Origin: Chamaelirium japonicum | Taxonomy: Eukaryota; Streptophyta; Magnoliopsida; Liliales; Melanthiaceae | Direction: 5' to 3' | Assembly: GCA_947650365.1 (NCBI GenBank) | Contig: OX393557.1 | Span: 46,067,979 to 46,131,978 of the forward strand | DNA: 64,000 nt | In this document: piece after piece, positions 1 to 25,900 of the stretch | Numbering within the stretch: the stretch's first letter is position 1 | Layout: each line of letters starts with the position of its first letter | The notes under the pieces: model-generated | Databases searched by the model: none | What the model was told of the DNA's origin: nothing | Seen by the model: only the letters and a program-made list of their open reading frames with translations | Program-made: the position numbers and the translations under genes

Positions 1-967
1 CCCCTTCCAATTGAAGGCCAACAGCAAAGAGGGAAGGGGGGACCACCGCCCCCTTCCAATTGAGGGCCAACAGCAAAGAGGGAGGGGGGGACCCGCACCC
101 CCCTTCTCCTCCTTCTTCTTTGCCTGCGACCCGGCCGCCGCCCTTCTCGGCCTCAAACCCGGCCCGGCCGCCGCCCTTCTCGGCCCCGAACCCGACACGG
201 CCGGCCCCCACGCCGGCCCGGCCGCCGCCCTTCTCGGCCCCGAACCCGACACGGCCGGCCCCGCGTGCTGCAGCCCCGCACGCCGCCCCGCGCGCCGCCC
301 CGCGCGCCGCCCCGCGCGCCGCCCCGCATGCTGCAGCCCCGCGCGCCGCCGCTGCCGCTGCTGCCCATGCAGCCCGGAACCGAACCGAAGAAGAAGAAGG
401 AAGAAAAAGAAAAGAAAAAGAAAAAAAAAAAAAAAAAAAAGGAAAAGAAAAGAAAAAGAAAAGAAGAAGAAGAAGAAGAAGGAGGAAGAGAGAGGCGGCG
501 AAGGCGACCCGCACCTCAGCCGCGCTCCTCCATCCTCCCCGCCTCGAGCCTCGTCGCATCGTCGCTTCGAACCCGCCTTCGCAACGACCGCGAAATCGCG
601 CACCATCGCCGCCGACGAAAGAGGCGACACCGGGAAGACGGAGCAAGTCGCGTGCAACCCCAGGCAGCTCTCTTCCGACGGCGGTCTTCAGAAGCCGGCA
701 GAACCGTCGCGCAGAAGCACAAGACCGACGAAAAAGGCGACACCGGGAAGACGGAGCAAGTCTCGTGCAACCCCAGGCAGCTCTCTTCAGATCTTCAGAA
801 GCCGGCGGAACCTTCGCAGAGAAACGCAATGACGGAAGAAGGGGTAGGGGTCCTTAAATAGACCTCCAACCCCGCCCACAAAAGGAATCAAGGACAAGCG
901 CTCTACGATTCCTACGTGTCCAAACCCGACACGCTCTCACCGACGCACCCGTCCTTGAGGGGGCATT
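1..967 (+). mobile_element. 3' non-coding interior of an LTR retrotransposon, cut by the window edge
   Basis: This stretch leads directly into an LTR that starts at 968 and ends in a purine-rich run (GAGGGGG, about 956-962), as expected for a polypurine tract just before a 3' LTR. It contains no recognisable protein domain. It is made of low-complexity blocks: a 49-bp unit seen twice in 1-92, GC-rich units containing GGCCGCCGCCCTTCTCGG (about 130-255), a GCGCGCCGCCCC array (about 270-350) and a purine-only run of A and G (about 388-495). Open frames here are artefacts of composition. That it belongs to the same element as the LTR is inference from the polypurine tract and adjacency; if the LTR is a solo LTR, this would instead be flanking DNA. 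Confidence 0.45.
612..832. repeat. Tandem duplication, period 113 bp
   Basis: Two adjacent copies begin CCGACGAAA at 612 and 725. The second has a few substitutions and a short deletion where copy 1 reads CGACGGCGG. It lies in the non-coding part of the retrotransposon just upstream of its LTR. Confidence 0.8.
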
Positions 968-1608
968 TGTAGACACACGAATTTCGTCGGACCCGAACCC
1001 GACTCACGTGTGCCAACGCGGATGCAAACCCGACACACGGACCCAACTCGCGCGCACCGACATGGATTCAAACCCGACTCGCGCGCGCCGATGCGGACCC
1101 GGACCCCATGCGCCAAGGGGGGCCGGCCCCTACTAGGGTCCGAACCCCATGGGGGCCGGTCCCTACTAGGACCCGAGCCACATGGGGCCGGCCGTAGTAG
1201 GACCCGAACCCCATGGGGGGGGCCGGCCGGCCCTGCAAGGAAAGGGGAGAAAAAGAAAGAAAAGAAAAAGGAAAGAAAAGAAAGGAAAGAAAAGAAAAGG
1301 AAAGAAAAGAAAAGGAAAGAAAAGAAAGAAAAGGAAAGAATACCGCCATGCGCGGGGGGAGGTAGCGTATGACGTCTGCACACGCGCGGATCTGCGCCGA
1401 TCCCTCGATCCGACGCACAAGACGAAGCGCCCGATCGCCATCGATTTCGTGCGCAAAGTCCAGCCATAATTGCACCCGCCAGAAAAGGAAAACAATTAAA
1501 TGTTATTCCCTTCATCAATGGATGAATAAAATCCGGGTAATTATGAGAGAGATACAAAAGAGATTTAAAATTAAAAAGTTTCCATATCTCTCTCCCCACC
1601 TCTTTGCC

Positions 1609-1616
1609 TATAAATA
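1609..1616 (+). promoter_or_regulatory. TATA box of the LTR promoter
   Basis: TATAAATA in the context CCTATAAATAGAGG is a strong plant TATA box within the LTR; transcription of the element would start about 30 bp downstream. Confidence 0.6.
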
Positions 1617-1870
1617 GAGGGGGTGGGGGAAGGAAAAAATGGTCGAGAAATTGAAGACGAAGCGCCAGAGCTCTGCAGAAGAGAGCACGCTTCTTCATCG
1701 ACCCAAGGCTTCACGAGGCACAGTCAAGCCTGTCCCGAGGGATCGGCTTACTGAAAGTCCTCATCAACGTGAAGGCCCTTGCGCACGACGATCGCCCCTT
1801 CGACTCCGTTCACGAAGAAGAAAGCTCGGAGAAGAAGAACCCTTCGACTCCGAAGACGCCAGAAGCAAAG

Positions 1871-2131
1871 GCCGGAGAAGAAGAGGAGCGGCACTACCCC
1901 GTCGTCTCCAACAAGCTTCGACTCCGATCAAGCCCAAAAGCCCGGAGAAGAAGAGGAGCGGCACTACCCCGTCGTCTCCAACAAGCTTCGACTCCGATCA
2001 AGCCCAAAAGCCCGGAGAAGAAGAGGAGCGGCACTACCCCGTCGTCTCCAACAAGCTTCGACTCCGATCAAGCCCAAAAGCCCGGAGAAGAAGAGGAGCG
2101 GCACTACCCCGTCGTCTCCAACAAGTCCTCG
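1871..2131. repeat. Four tandem copies of a 70-bp unit
   Basis: The block CCGGAGAAGAAGAGGAGCGG recurs with its first base near 1872, 1942, 2012 and 2082, and ACTCCGATCA recurs at 1921, 1991 and 2061, giving a period of exactly 70 bp with almost no divergence. Because 70 is not a multiple of three, all three + frames translate the same low-complexity peptide, so the overlapping open frames over this array are not genes. The array sits downstream of the LTR TATA box. Confidence 0.9.
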
Positions 2132-3074
2132 ATCCCGATCAAGCCCCAAAGCCCGGAGGAGAGAAGCGAAGCGTCATCACCACGTCGTCTTCGACAAACA
2201 TCTGCACCATCCACGAAGAAGAAAGGCTGGAACAGATCATCTGAAGCGTCACTACCCCGTCGTCTTCATCAACAAAAGCCGACGCTACAACCGTCGCACG
2301 GAGATCGGTGCTACCCCCACCATCTTCGAAAGCATTCTTCGACCCCGATCACGCCAAAGAAGCCCGGAGAAGAAGAGAAGTCCCGTTGACACGCAAACCG
2401 TCGAAGCACCGGAGAAGTAGCCCACGTCGTTCGAAGAAGAAGATCGAGTAAACGCCAAAGCTAAAGCAACGCAAGAAGCCAAAGCAAAGCCCCAGTAAAG
2501 CCCGCGCCAAAGCAAAGCAAGTGCCAAAGCCAAGCGACTACGCCGGCCACGAGCAAAAGCACCGCACGTTCTAGCCGATACGACGCGAAGTCCGGAAGAA
2601 CGAAAGCATCGCAAGTCTCTCCCAGCTACGTCCAAGTGCAAGCGCCAAAGCAAAGCAAAAGCCAGAGCCACGCCGGAGCCAAGCCAAAGCCAAAAAGCAA
2701 AAGCCAAAGCCAACGCCAAAAGCTCGATCGACGCCGCGAACCGACGATCAAGGACACCAAGGTCAAGCAAGGAACGAGGAAGACACGAAGACCGAGGAAC
2801 AAAGCCAAAAACCCCCTAGCCGAGAAAGCGCGAAGCACGGAAGGGACAAAGCAACGGTGGACATTCCTTAGCCTCTCCAAAACCCTCTCCCTGTAAAACC
2901 CCTGTCCTGGGCAGCCCCTTCAGAGCTCTCGCACGAACACCACGTGGAGACGCGGATCAAAGGGATCCCCCAGAAGATCTTTCCCACAATCCCCTGATCA
3001 AAACTCGCCGCAGCCCGGACTCGCTACACCCGAGCAACCCGGGTCCCGGCCACAATTGTAATCTCGTTTTGTGC

Positions 3075-3080
3075 AATAAA
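3075..3080 (+). other. AATAAA polyadenylation signal in the LTR
   Basis: A canonical AATAAA lies about 30 bp before the end of the LTR, as expected at the R/U5 boundary. Confidence 0.5.
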
Positions 3081-3110
3081 GCCGACCCGTACCTTTTTTT
3101 TGCGCATACA

Positions 3111-4381
3111 GCATCACAATCTCAAGAGTCTTGGCTCTTGATCATCACAGAACTCTCGAAGGATTTCATCTGATCCCATCCGTAGTCGATAGAGGAGTCC
3201 AGCTTCTTCTCTAGCTTGAGGTTCAACCGATAGTATTGAACGAAAAGGTCTTCCAGGTCCCCGAACAAACTTACGGAGCCCGTCAGGAGGTTGTGATACC
3301 AGTCGAGCGACATGTCGTCCAGGCTGCCTGCAAAGGTGCAGCATTGAACTTGATTGTCGTGGTCGTACGATGTCAATGCTTGCTTGAAAGCCAAAACGTG
3401 CAGGCAGTTGAACTTAGGGAGAGTGAGAGTTCTCCAGCTTCGAGAGAATTGGGCTCAAAGAACTTGTCGATGAAGTGGCCCTTCGAAGGCATGGTCGTTC
3501 CTATGATCACCTCTTAGTCGGAGAGGCACCTCGGAGGAAGAGGAGGGAGTGAGTAGTCTGAAATTCTCTTCCCCAGAAGATGTTATGCCAGAGTCCAGTC
3601 GGTGTTGTCGTTCTGTTGAAGTCTGGGGTGATGTCATTCGTTCTGAACCTCCCTCCGATAGTAAGGGTCAGTAGATGATTCAGAACCGAGAGGCTCAGAA
3701 TGGTGAGCCAATTAGTCAATGCGTTCCCAAACCATCTGCCTAGAAGGGATGGGCTAGGGTCCCCTTAAAAGGGGTTCGAGAGACCGTCGAGAGGTATCGA
3801 TGACAGACCGTCGAGAAGGAGCAGTAGACGGGTCAAGCGACCAACGGACGTCTGCCTCATCGTTGATATCGGCGGCTAACCGCGGGAGGTTGACCCCTGC
3901 TTCGACGCTGATCCATCAGATAGAGTCCCTCTCAAGCATGAGAGCAGTATTCTGCTTCATGAGAATGAGGAGTTGGAAGTCCTCTACTATGATCTGATAC
4001 GTTGCCTGAGGGTCAGCGACGGGTGAGACGTGAGCTTTTCCCAAGTGTTGAGGAGTCGCATCGGCAAGCTAAAGAGATTGTCGAGGCTAAGTCGAAGCGG
4101 CACGGTCGACTGACCGATGACAGTCCACAGTAGGTTGCTATTCAGGGAGTTGACTTGTCGCAAACCTACGATTCATCGAATGAGTCATAAGATGTTGAAT
4201 GTCTAGATGCATGTTGCTTTCCCTCCGGCTGATTCGCAGGTCGTGTCTTTGTCATTCGGTATAACGATGGAGACAGATGAATTGCTCAAACAATTGGTAG
4301 CTGCTGCCTGACCGAAGGAATTGGAAAGCTCGGAGGTCGCAGATCGATAGAGAAATATCCCACAGACGACGCCAAACTATT
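3111..4381 (-). pseudogene. Decayed gag and leader of a Ty3/gypsy retrotransposon (antisense)
   Basis: Read on the minus strand, 3394-3122 encodes a retrotransposon gag segment with the family's typical order of residues: a W-aromatic step (LDWYHNLLTG), SVSLFGDLEDLF, then a K/L-rich stretch and an ESS motif. Gag packages the element's RNA. Upstream (3400-3720) further gag-like frames are broken by stops and frame changes. At 4364-4381 the minus strand reads AATAGTTTGGCGTCGTCTGTGGG or close to it, the junction and primer-binding type sequence found after the 5' LTR of Tat/Athila-like gypsy elements. The gag is cut off at 3110 by the inserted LTR. No full-length product is possible. The clade assignment is tentative. 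Confidence 0.6.
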
Positions 4382-5060
4382 TGGGGGAAAATTATGACCG
4401 TCGTACGGTTTCCCTCCAACAGTCAATTGAGGATTGTCTTCGAGTGTGGAGTACAATGGAGTGCTAAGCTGTCACTCAAACACTGTTGAGTATAGAAAAG
4501 AAGAAGAGGCAAAGCAATAAAGGGGGAGAGAGAATTGATACAGGATGTGGTAACGAAGTTCGGCCAAAGCCTACGTCTCCGTGCGGTAAGTCGCAACTTT
4601 CGAATCCACTAACTCTGAAAAAGTAAAGCTACTCTCGACAGACCGATGAGTACTTATACAAGTAAACAAAGGGTGGAGTATGCTTGACTAGAATCTGATC
4701 ATCAGAAGGCTCAAATAGCTTTGGAAAAGAGGAAGTCGGATTGAGATTAATGACTTTTGGTCCGGTTTATTTATAGGGTCTACTATTATAGAGCTTTAGG
4801 AATATCTGGAGTTTTGGTAAATACCAGGGGGGCTTTAACAGACCCAGATTGTGTCCGTGGGTCCCAGGCAGAACTGGCGGGTCCTACTGTCGTCTTCATA
4901 GGCCCCGGGGCAGGGCTGGCGGGTCCCACTCCCATCTTCGCAGGCCCCATGCAGGACTGGCGGGTCCCATTATCAGGTGTTAGCCAGATTTTGTACCCAC
5001 AGTTTCTGGGCACGCCTATGCCGGACGGAGTGGTCTCCATGTCATGCTGGCGATGCAATA
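4382..5060 (-). mobile_element. 5' LTR of the antisense gypsy element (upstream border unresolved)
   Basis: On the minus strand this region ends in CCCCCA just before the primer-binding type sequence, as a 5' LTR should. A minus-strand TATA box (CCCTATAAATAAAC, about 4766-4779) gives the promoter. Roughly 50-bp repeats containing CTGGCGGGTCC lie at about 4870-4970. I could not find the far TG end with confidence; it may lie anywhere from about 5060 to 5400. Confidence 0.45.
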
Positions 5061-5399
5061 TGCTAATCTAGGGCCGCTGTAATCCATGCAGATCACGGGA
5101 GTGGTGGTCAGGCACGGTCGGATAGGGATGCGGCGTCGGCCTGAGGCTGGGTTTGGGTCTGGCAGGGGTGGCCGGGGGTTGCGATGAGGGAGGGATCTAA
5201 GGCTCCAGGGCATACCTTGCAAGGTTTCGTCGCCGCAAGTTTTGCCATGCCGCGAGGATTCACATGCCGTTTGTCGTCGCTATATTCCTCTCGCGATCGG
5301 CCATTTATAATATTCTCATCTATATCAAGTGGACATCCATATCGGATCCACCGTTTCATAACAGATTCTATGTTTTAATATTTACTCAATTTGTTGTTT

Positions 5400-5835
5400 T
5401 TGAGCTTGGATTAGCTTAGGGTGCATTGCACACTTGTCGGTGCACGTGTTTATTGCACAAGTGAACCTTTCTGGAAATTTTTTTCAAAGGGTTGGTGGCT
5501 TTACTGTGGATACGTCCCACCCTCAGTGGTACATACCATCCCCTGTGTGGATTTGGCCTGCTTTTAAGATATTTTATCCAACGTTGGATCCATAATCAGT
5601 GGCTATAAAGAGGAGACCTAGTCGATGCGTTGCTCTTTCGGTCCGGTTCCTCTTCTCTGCAGTCTGGTTGTTCTCACGCCTCGGTCCCCAACCTCGTCTT
5701 CTAGGGTTTCGAAGTCTCTCCTCCCCTCCCCCTTCCCCTTCCCCTTCCCCTTCCCGTTGGCTTCAAATCGATCCAGCCTCGGAATTCCACCTGTAGATGA
5801 TTGATCTGGATCACATCTGATATTTCTTCACAGCT
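5400..5835 (+). promoter_or_regulatory. Promoter and 5' untranslated region of the RNA helicase gene
   Basis: A TATA-like box, TATAAAG (5604-5610, context GGCTATAAAGAGG), lies 226 bp upstream of the start codon. Between it and the ATG is a pyrimidine-rich leader with CCCCTT repeats (about 5720-5755), common in 5' leaders of plant housekeeping genes. TTCACAG immediately before the start region could be the 3' splice site of a leader intron, but I see no clear donor. Confidence 0.45.
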
Positions 5836-20326
<14,491 letters not shown>

Positions 20327-20660
20327 TGTCACCACCAATATCCTGAATGCCTTAAGGTTTTTATTTTGAAATATATTTTTGATTGGAGGTAGATTTGTGA
20401 AGAGTAGTAGGGACTTGTCATTTTTTTTTCCTAACCTTTTTCTGGTCTCCTGCTATTTGCTCGACGGTCGGTCGGTCGGTCTTATTTTACGGATTACCCC
20501 CTGTTGGGAGTGTTCTTTAAGGGTGGTTGGAAAGGGAGAGTGAGTGCTAAGATTGTTGCCAATTTGAGTGGGTCATCGTGGACTACCACAGTTAGTGCTA
20601 TTGAGAGTTCTGTTTTCATTTAACCCTTTTGTTCTTTTAAATTTTTTTTCGTTTACTTTT
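20327..20660 (+). other. 3' untranslated region and downstream flank of the helicase gene
   Basis: After the TAA the sequence becomes AT-rich (GTTTTTATTTTGAAATATAT near 20356-20375), consistent with a plant 3' UTR and polyadenylation region. A short GGTC repeat occurs at 20465-20480. The exact cleavage site cannot be set from sequence alone. Confidence 0.45.
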
Positions 20661-21231
20661 GGTGTGGGTTGTAAGAATACTAGTGCATGCCCGTGCCTAT
20701 CGGCACTGCAGCGGGCCGCCTTCGGCGGCAAAACACCCCCCCGGGCATCACCACCCTCACCCCCAACGTTGTATGCGGCGACAGCACAGCTGACCACCTT
20801 CGGCAACAAAAAACTTTCGGCAACAGCTCGCTCCACGACACCATGTCCCCCCGCCGTTGGCGAAGCTGAACTCGCCGTTGCCGTTGCTCCCCGCCATCCT
20901 TACCACCACGAACAAAAATAACAGTGCGGTGTCAGATCAAACCTGCACTGTTTTTAATGGAGAAATGGGTGTGTTGTTAAATCAAATAACAGTGTTGCGA
21001 TCGAAATAATTAACATGAAGAAGGAAGATCTTGAGAGAATAAGATCTAGATTTTTCTTCTTTTTAAAAAAAAGAGAAATAAGAAAACAAATATCAGTAAA
21101 TTAGAGAAAAAATATTTTTTTTTTTGAGAAATTCTCAAAAAATGTTGACGAAGAGGAGTAAGTCCTGGCCGAGCCCCAACGGTTGGTGGGGTTAGATCCC
21201 ATTTGAAACGGCCGGGAGGACCGAATCTATA
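20661..21231. other. Intergenic, no gene recognised
   Basis: A GC-rich patch (20690-20920) contains short open frames on both strands but no known domain. The rest is AT-rich. It ends at the palindromic repeat cluster. Confidence 0.5.
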
Positions 21232-22507
21232 GATCAAAATCGGCCGTTCGATTCACGCCGATCGGACGGCCGGGGTTCATCCGAACCACCAAAATCGGGG
21301 CGGAAAGGAATTGGGTCGTTAGATTCACGCCGATCGGACGGCCGGAGTTCACCCGGACCATCGAAAATCGTTGGTACTGTGGCCGCCACAGTAACAACGA
21401 TTTTCGGTGGTCCGGGTGAACTCCGGACGTCCGATCGGCTTTAATCAAACGGTCCGAATCCTTTCCGCTTGGTTAAAAGATGTAGCCGTTCGATCGAATG
21501 ATCGAACGGATGAGATCCCGTGGGAATTTAAAAGATGTAGTCGTTCGATCGAATGATCGAACAGATGAGATCCCGTGGGAATCAATCGAATAAGACAAAA
21601 AGTAATGATAGTAATCATTACTTTTTGTCCTATTCTATTGTTTCCCACGGGATCTCATCCGTTTGATCATTCGATCGAACGGCTACAACTTTTAACCGGG
21701 CGGAAAGTATTTGGGCCGTTCGATTCACGCCGATCGGACGGCCGGGGTTCATCCGAACCATCAAAACCGGGGCGGAAAGAATTTGGGCCGTTCGATTCAC
21801 GCCGATCGGACGGCCGTAGTTCACCCGGACCACCGAAAATCGTTGTTACTGTGGCCGCCACAGTAACAGCGATTTTCGATGGTTGGGTGAATCCCGATCG
21901 TTGGATCCGTCGATCGGACGGTCCGTGCACCCCCGACTCCGCCGCACGTTAGCCGCACACTAACCCCGGCCGCACACTGCTCTCAGCATTTATTTTGTCT
22001 AGTCAGCTTTTGTGCCATTTTGTCTAGTCAGCACCAAACCGCCGTGCCATGTTATATTACTATCATTACTTTTTGTCTTATTCGATTGATTCCCACGGGA
22101 TCTCATCCGTTCGATCATTCGATCGAACGGCTACAACTTTTAACCGGGCGGAAAGTATTTGGGCCGTTCGATTCACGCCGATCGGACGGCCGGGGTTCAT
22201 CCGAACCACCAAAACCGGGGCGGAAAGAATTTGGGCCGTTCGATTCACGCCGATCGGACGGCCGGAGTTCACCCGGACCACCGAAAATCGTTGTTACTGT
22301 GGCCGCCACAGTAACAACAATTTTCGATGGTTGGGTGAATCCCGATCGTTGGATCCGTCGATCGGACGGTCCGTGCACCCCCGACTCCTCCGCACGTTAG
22401 CCGCACACTAACCCCGGCCGCACACTGCTCTCAGCATTTATTTTGTCTAGTCAGCTTTTGTGCCATTTTGTCTAGTCAGCACCAAACCGCCGTGCCATGT
22501 TATATAG
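21232..22507. repeat. Inverted plus tandem cluster of a palindromic repeat (fold-back or MITE-like)
   Basis: Three related units are present. Units 2 and 3 (about 21615-22059 and 22063-22507) are direct tandem copies offset by 448 bp, nearly identical from TCATTACTTTTTGTC to GCCGTGCCATGTTATAT. Unit 1 (about 21232-21608) is a partial copy in inverted orientation, so units 1 and 2 form a large palindrome centred near 21610 (AGTAATGATAGTAATCATTACT). Within units 2 and 3 the motif TTCGATTCACGCCGATCGGA occurs twice each, and each unit carries a central hairpin around CTGTGGCCGCCACAG. Unit 1 has its own 54-bp internal duplication (21476-21582). No coding capacity. The terminal motif TTGTCTAGTCAGC links it to copies at 45673 and 46508. 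Confidence 0.85.
21342..21426. repeat. Near-perfect 42-bp-arm palindrome with 1-bp spacer
   Basis: The left arm 21342-21383 (starting CCGGAGTTCACCCGGACCA) and right arm 21385-21426 are reverse complements with two mismatches, around a single central C at 21384. If transcribed it would form a long hairpin RNA able to feed small-RNA pathways. Weaker versions lie in the two tandem units (about 21812-21885 and 22264-22335). Confidence 0.9.
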
Positions 22508-22603
22508 ATGTAGAGAGAGAATATTTGTTTTTGTTTCGTCTTGGCAACATATCTACAGAGAGAGAGAGAGAGGTTTGTTTCGTCTTGGCAACATATCTAC
22601 ACA

Positions 22604-22676
<73 letters not shown>

Positions 22677-22851
22677 TTGTTTCATCTTAGTAACAAATTC
22701 TTTCGACCTGATTTGGTGGGTAGTGGGACGAGCCAAGGTTTGTGATAAAAAAAGAGTATTATTATTATAGTTAATGTCAACTCTAGCAAGTGTGCTTCAA
22801 GATATGTCATAATGTTTAGGTCAGAATCAAATATGTTTTGGTTATTTTCTT

Positions 22852-22928
<77 letters not shown>
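22508..22928. repeat. Facing (GA)n and (CT)n microsatellites with a repeated leader
   Basis: A unit containing TTTCGTCTTGGCAACATATC occurs twice, with a diverged third copy near 22675, each joined to GA repeats; the longest GA tract is about 22608-22674. A 75-bp (CT)n tract follows at 22854-22928. The two tracts are reverse complements separated by about 180 bp. Confidence 0.9.
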
Positions 22929-22932
<4 letters not shown>

Positions 22933-25900
22933 TCTCCATCATAAGAAATCATCACAAAACTTAGAGGTTTCTGAAACTTGATGCGTATTAGTTACGCCTG
23001 GAGGCTATAGAATTTGATGATTTTTGGCGATGAGGATCAATTTGCCAACCCACCGAGTCTTAATTAATTATGAAACTTCTACAGGTCTTGTGATGACTTT
23101 GCATCTTAACAGGTTTTACATCTAGAGGTTTCAGAATGTGTTGATTTTTTGTGTATGTGCTATTTAAAGGCGAGATGATCATTCTCATAAAGAATTAGCA
23201 AATTCTGAATCCTCCATCCAACAATTACGATCTCGTGTCAAAATTTTATGTCAAAATAGTGTGTTTCTTAATCCCAACCACACATGCGCACGGGCATGCA
23301 CAAGCGAACCCTAATCTTACCATTTCCATGGTGTCAAAGCAACAGGGGGGGTGGAGTAATTTAATCAATGTATATATGGAGAGAACTTGGTGTGGTCAAG
23401 TTTGAGAGTTCCAGGTGCCACTCCAAGAGAGAATTGATCTCCCCAAACACAAAGGAGAGGGGAGAAGGACCAGCTGTGTGTAGATGTACTAGGGAGTCGG
23501 GTCGGGTCTAATACCTCCTACAGGATCCAAAAGCACAAAAATCTGACAAGCTGTTCTCCGCTCGCAAACGAAAAAAGGTCTAAATTTATCGTCCGGGCTC
23601 CGATTTGCACGTGCGACAGTCCACGAAGAAGGATTCAACGAACCGGACACAACCGCGATGGTCTCATTGCCATCCGGCTAATCTATATGGTGAAGTCTTC
23701 AAAAAACTAAATTACTAAACTGCTAATAAATTATTTTCAGGACCTGAAATAATCCCCAAAAAAGTCACTAGGACGGTCTCGACGAGACGAGTCCATTGGC
23801 GCACGTTTCAACGAATTCCGACGCTCCTAACTAGGTCAAATACTAATATACCATAAATCAGTTATTATTACTATATATTCATATACGCCTCACACCAGTG
23901 CACACAAGTCACCTTGCGAAAGTCCAACAACCTTGGTCACAACAGTACCAGAAAACAACATTGACATACGCATAATTCAACCATATTATCTTATAAACGA
24001 TAATCACGCATAAAAATTATTCATTAAAATAATCCAAAATATTATCTTATAAACGATAATTATTTGAGCTGCCACCATCAATAATAAGGGTGCACATCTG
24101 CCCATTGATGGTGCAGTAGAAGGTCGACAGTTCACAACAAAGTCCGCGAGTCGTCATCGTGAAGCAGAGGAGCCGTCAAGAAGCCTCAGAGGCCTTCAAG
24201 TACCCGCACGCAGCCCTGGAGGCTGTGCGGGCTCGTGAGAGAGGATGCGGTCGGGGACCTTGGCCTAGTTGCAGTAGAACAGAGAGCAGAGATGCCAGAG
24301 GGGCACCGCAGCCTGGTTGCACATCGAACAGAGAGAAATGTTGTAAGAAAAGAGAGAGAAAAGGGGAAGAGCAGAGGCAGGAGAATGATTGAAAAAGCAG
24401 ACTTTTTCTATTCATTCATAGACAATAAGGATAGACGCTAAGGGGTCCTTTATATAAGCAACAGGTGCACTACATAATGTTCCCAAAACCAATATAAGAC
24501 TAAATGAAACAACTAAAAAAAAAAAGGAACACAAGTTTTAACATGAAGGAACAACTAAAATAAAAGAAGTCCTCGGGCTCTTTGCTAGTGCCAGCCATAT
24601 TGAAAGTTCGGTAGCCATCCACCATCGCCGGTGGACTCAGAGATCCAGCGAATGTGTAGTACCGTCTCCATCACTTTATGTGGTTGAACAATGCCAATGT
24701 GAATGCAAACACACAGACTGAACTGGATGCTTACTAATGTAACTATGTAAGAACACCAATACTAGAATAATAAAGGTGCAAAAATAAAATAAAATTCAGC
24801 AAGTATGCAGATGATGCAAGAGGACCGGTCGTTGCGTGGGAACGCTATGACTAGTGCGCTCCAATATCAACTTGATGCAAGTACACTTGCTATTCTAATG
24901 AGAAAATGCGAATAATTATGCTAAGATGATTTCTAGAGAGATAAGTTATCAACGTACTGCTTAGCTTTAGATTCAGCATGTATACTTTGGAGCAAAATAA
25001 TTATCCACCAACTAAACATGTGCATTTCCAAAAAGAAAAAAAAACTTAACATGTGATAGGAATTAAGTTTAACACGATGGAGCAAGTTCAGAATGATCTA
25101 AGCTATAAAGTCATGAAGGAAAATACACAAGCTCAGATCAGATTTTAACATTAAGATCTGCCCTCTTCTCCAATATAGTCCTCTTTTATATCATTAGGGT
25201 TCCAAGGGGTTTAACCATAGCTGTAGGATCAAACTTAAGGGCCCTTCGATGCAACCTGATCATAGAAGGGAAGTGCAAGAAATAAAGAGAGAATAAAATG
25301 CATCTGATCCCTCTACTCCCAAGTGATGTAATATTGCCCCTTGATTGCGACTTAAATTCCCTTTGATCACACCAATTGGATGAAGCCATCCAACGGTGCC
25401 TATTTATTTCTTTAATGAACCAAGCAGATAAGTTGGTGCGAATACTACTCTGGCACCTGAGTTAACCTACAATAAAAACGATTATACCTTTCAAATGAAC
25501 AATCAGTTCAAAGCGAAATAAGAACCAAAAGTGTTCAAAAAATAAAAATGCAACATCATGGAATAATAATAGTTTAAATTTGCAGCATCGATATCCATGC
25601 ACGGAGGGAAATAGTGATAAGTTGTGCCAGTTACATCTCAAGTTCAGCTTGTTTCAAACTTGGTATAGGCACAAGCAATTCTTTGAATCTAGAAATTTTT
25701 TTTTGCTTAACAAATAATTTGTCTTGGAAACCTTCTATATTAGGTCGGTTCGCAATTATCCATTTTCCCATTTCTTGAATGCAAAACCTAATAAAACACC
25801 TGTTTTTGGGTTTTGACTAGATATGAAATAGAACGCAAGGTACAAAGGTTTTCTTCGCTCACATGGATCTTTGCGGCGTGACTTCTGCCTTTTCTCAATC

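Larger units (their letters stand above)
968..3110 (+). mobile_element. Long terminal repeat of a Ty3/gypsy-type element (3' LTR or solo LTR)
   Basis: The segment begins TGTAGACACACG directly after a polypurine run and ends GCGCATACA, giving the usual TG...CA ends and a length of 2143 bp. A TATA box (1609-1616) lies about 640 bp in, and an AATAAA polyadenylation signal (3075-3080) lies close to the 3' end, so U3, R and U5 are in the expected order on the + strand. A purine tract of GAAA-type repeats (1243-1340) and four 70-bp tandem repeats (1871-2131) are internal. The five bases before it (GCATT) and after it (GCATC) match at four positions, which could be a target duplication of a solo LTR or chance. 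It interrupts the gag of an oppositely oriented gypsy element that starts at 3111. Confidence 0.65.

Noticed and set aside
11-861. Several overlapping long open frames on both strands
   Set aside because: They come from GC-rich and purine-only repeats with no domain, in non-coding retrotransposon sequence.
1639-2420. Three overlapping + strand frames of about 200 residues
   Set aside because: All three translate the same 70-bp repeat in shifted frames; composition artefact inside the LTR.
24159-24441. Overlapping frames of 68-79 residues
   Set aside because: No domain on either strand; surrounding sequence looks like degraded LTR or leader.
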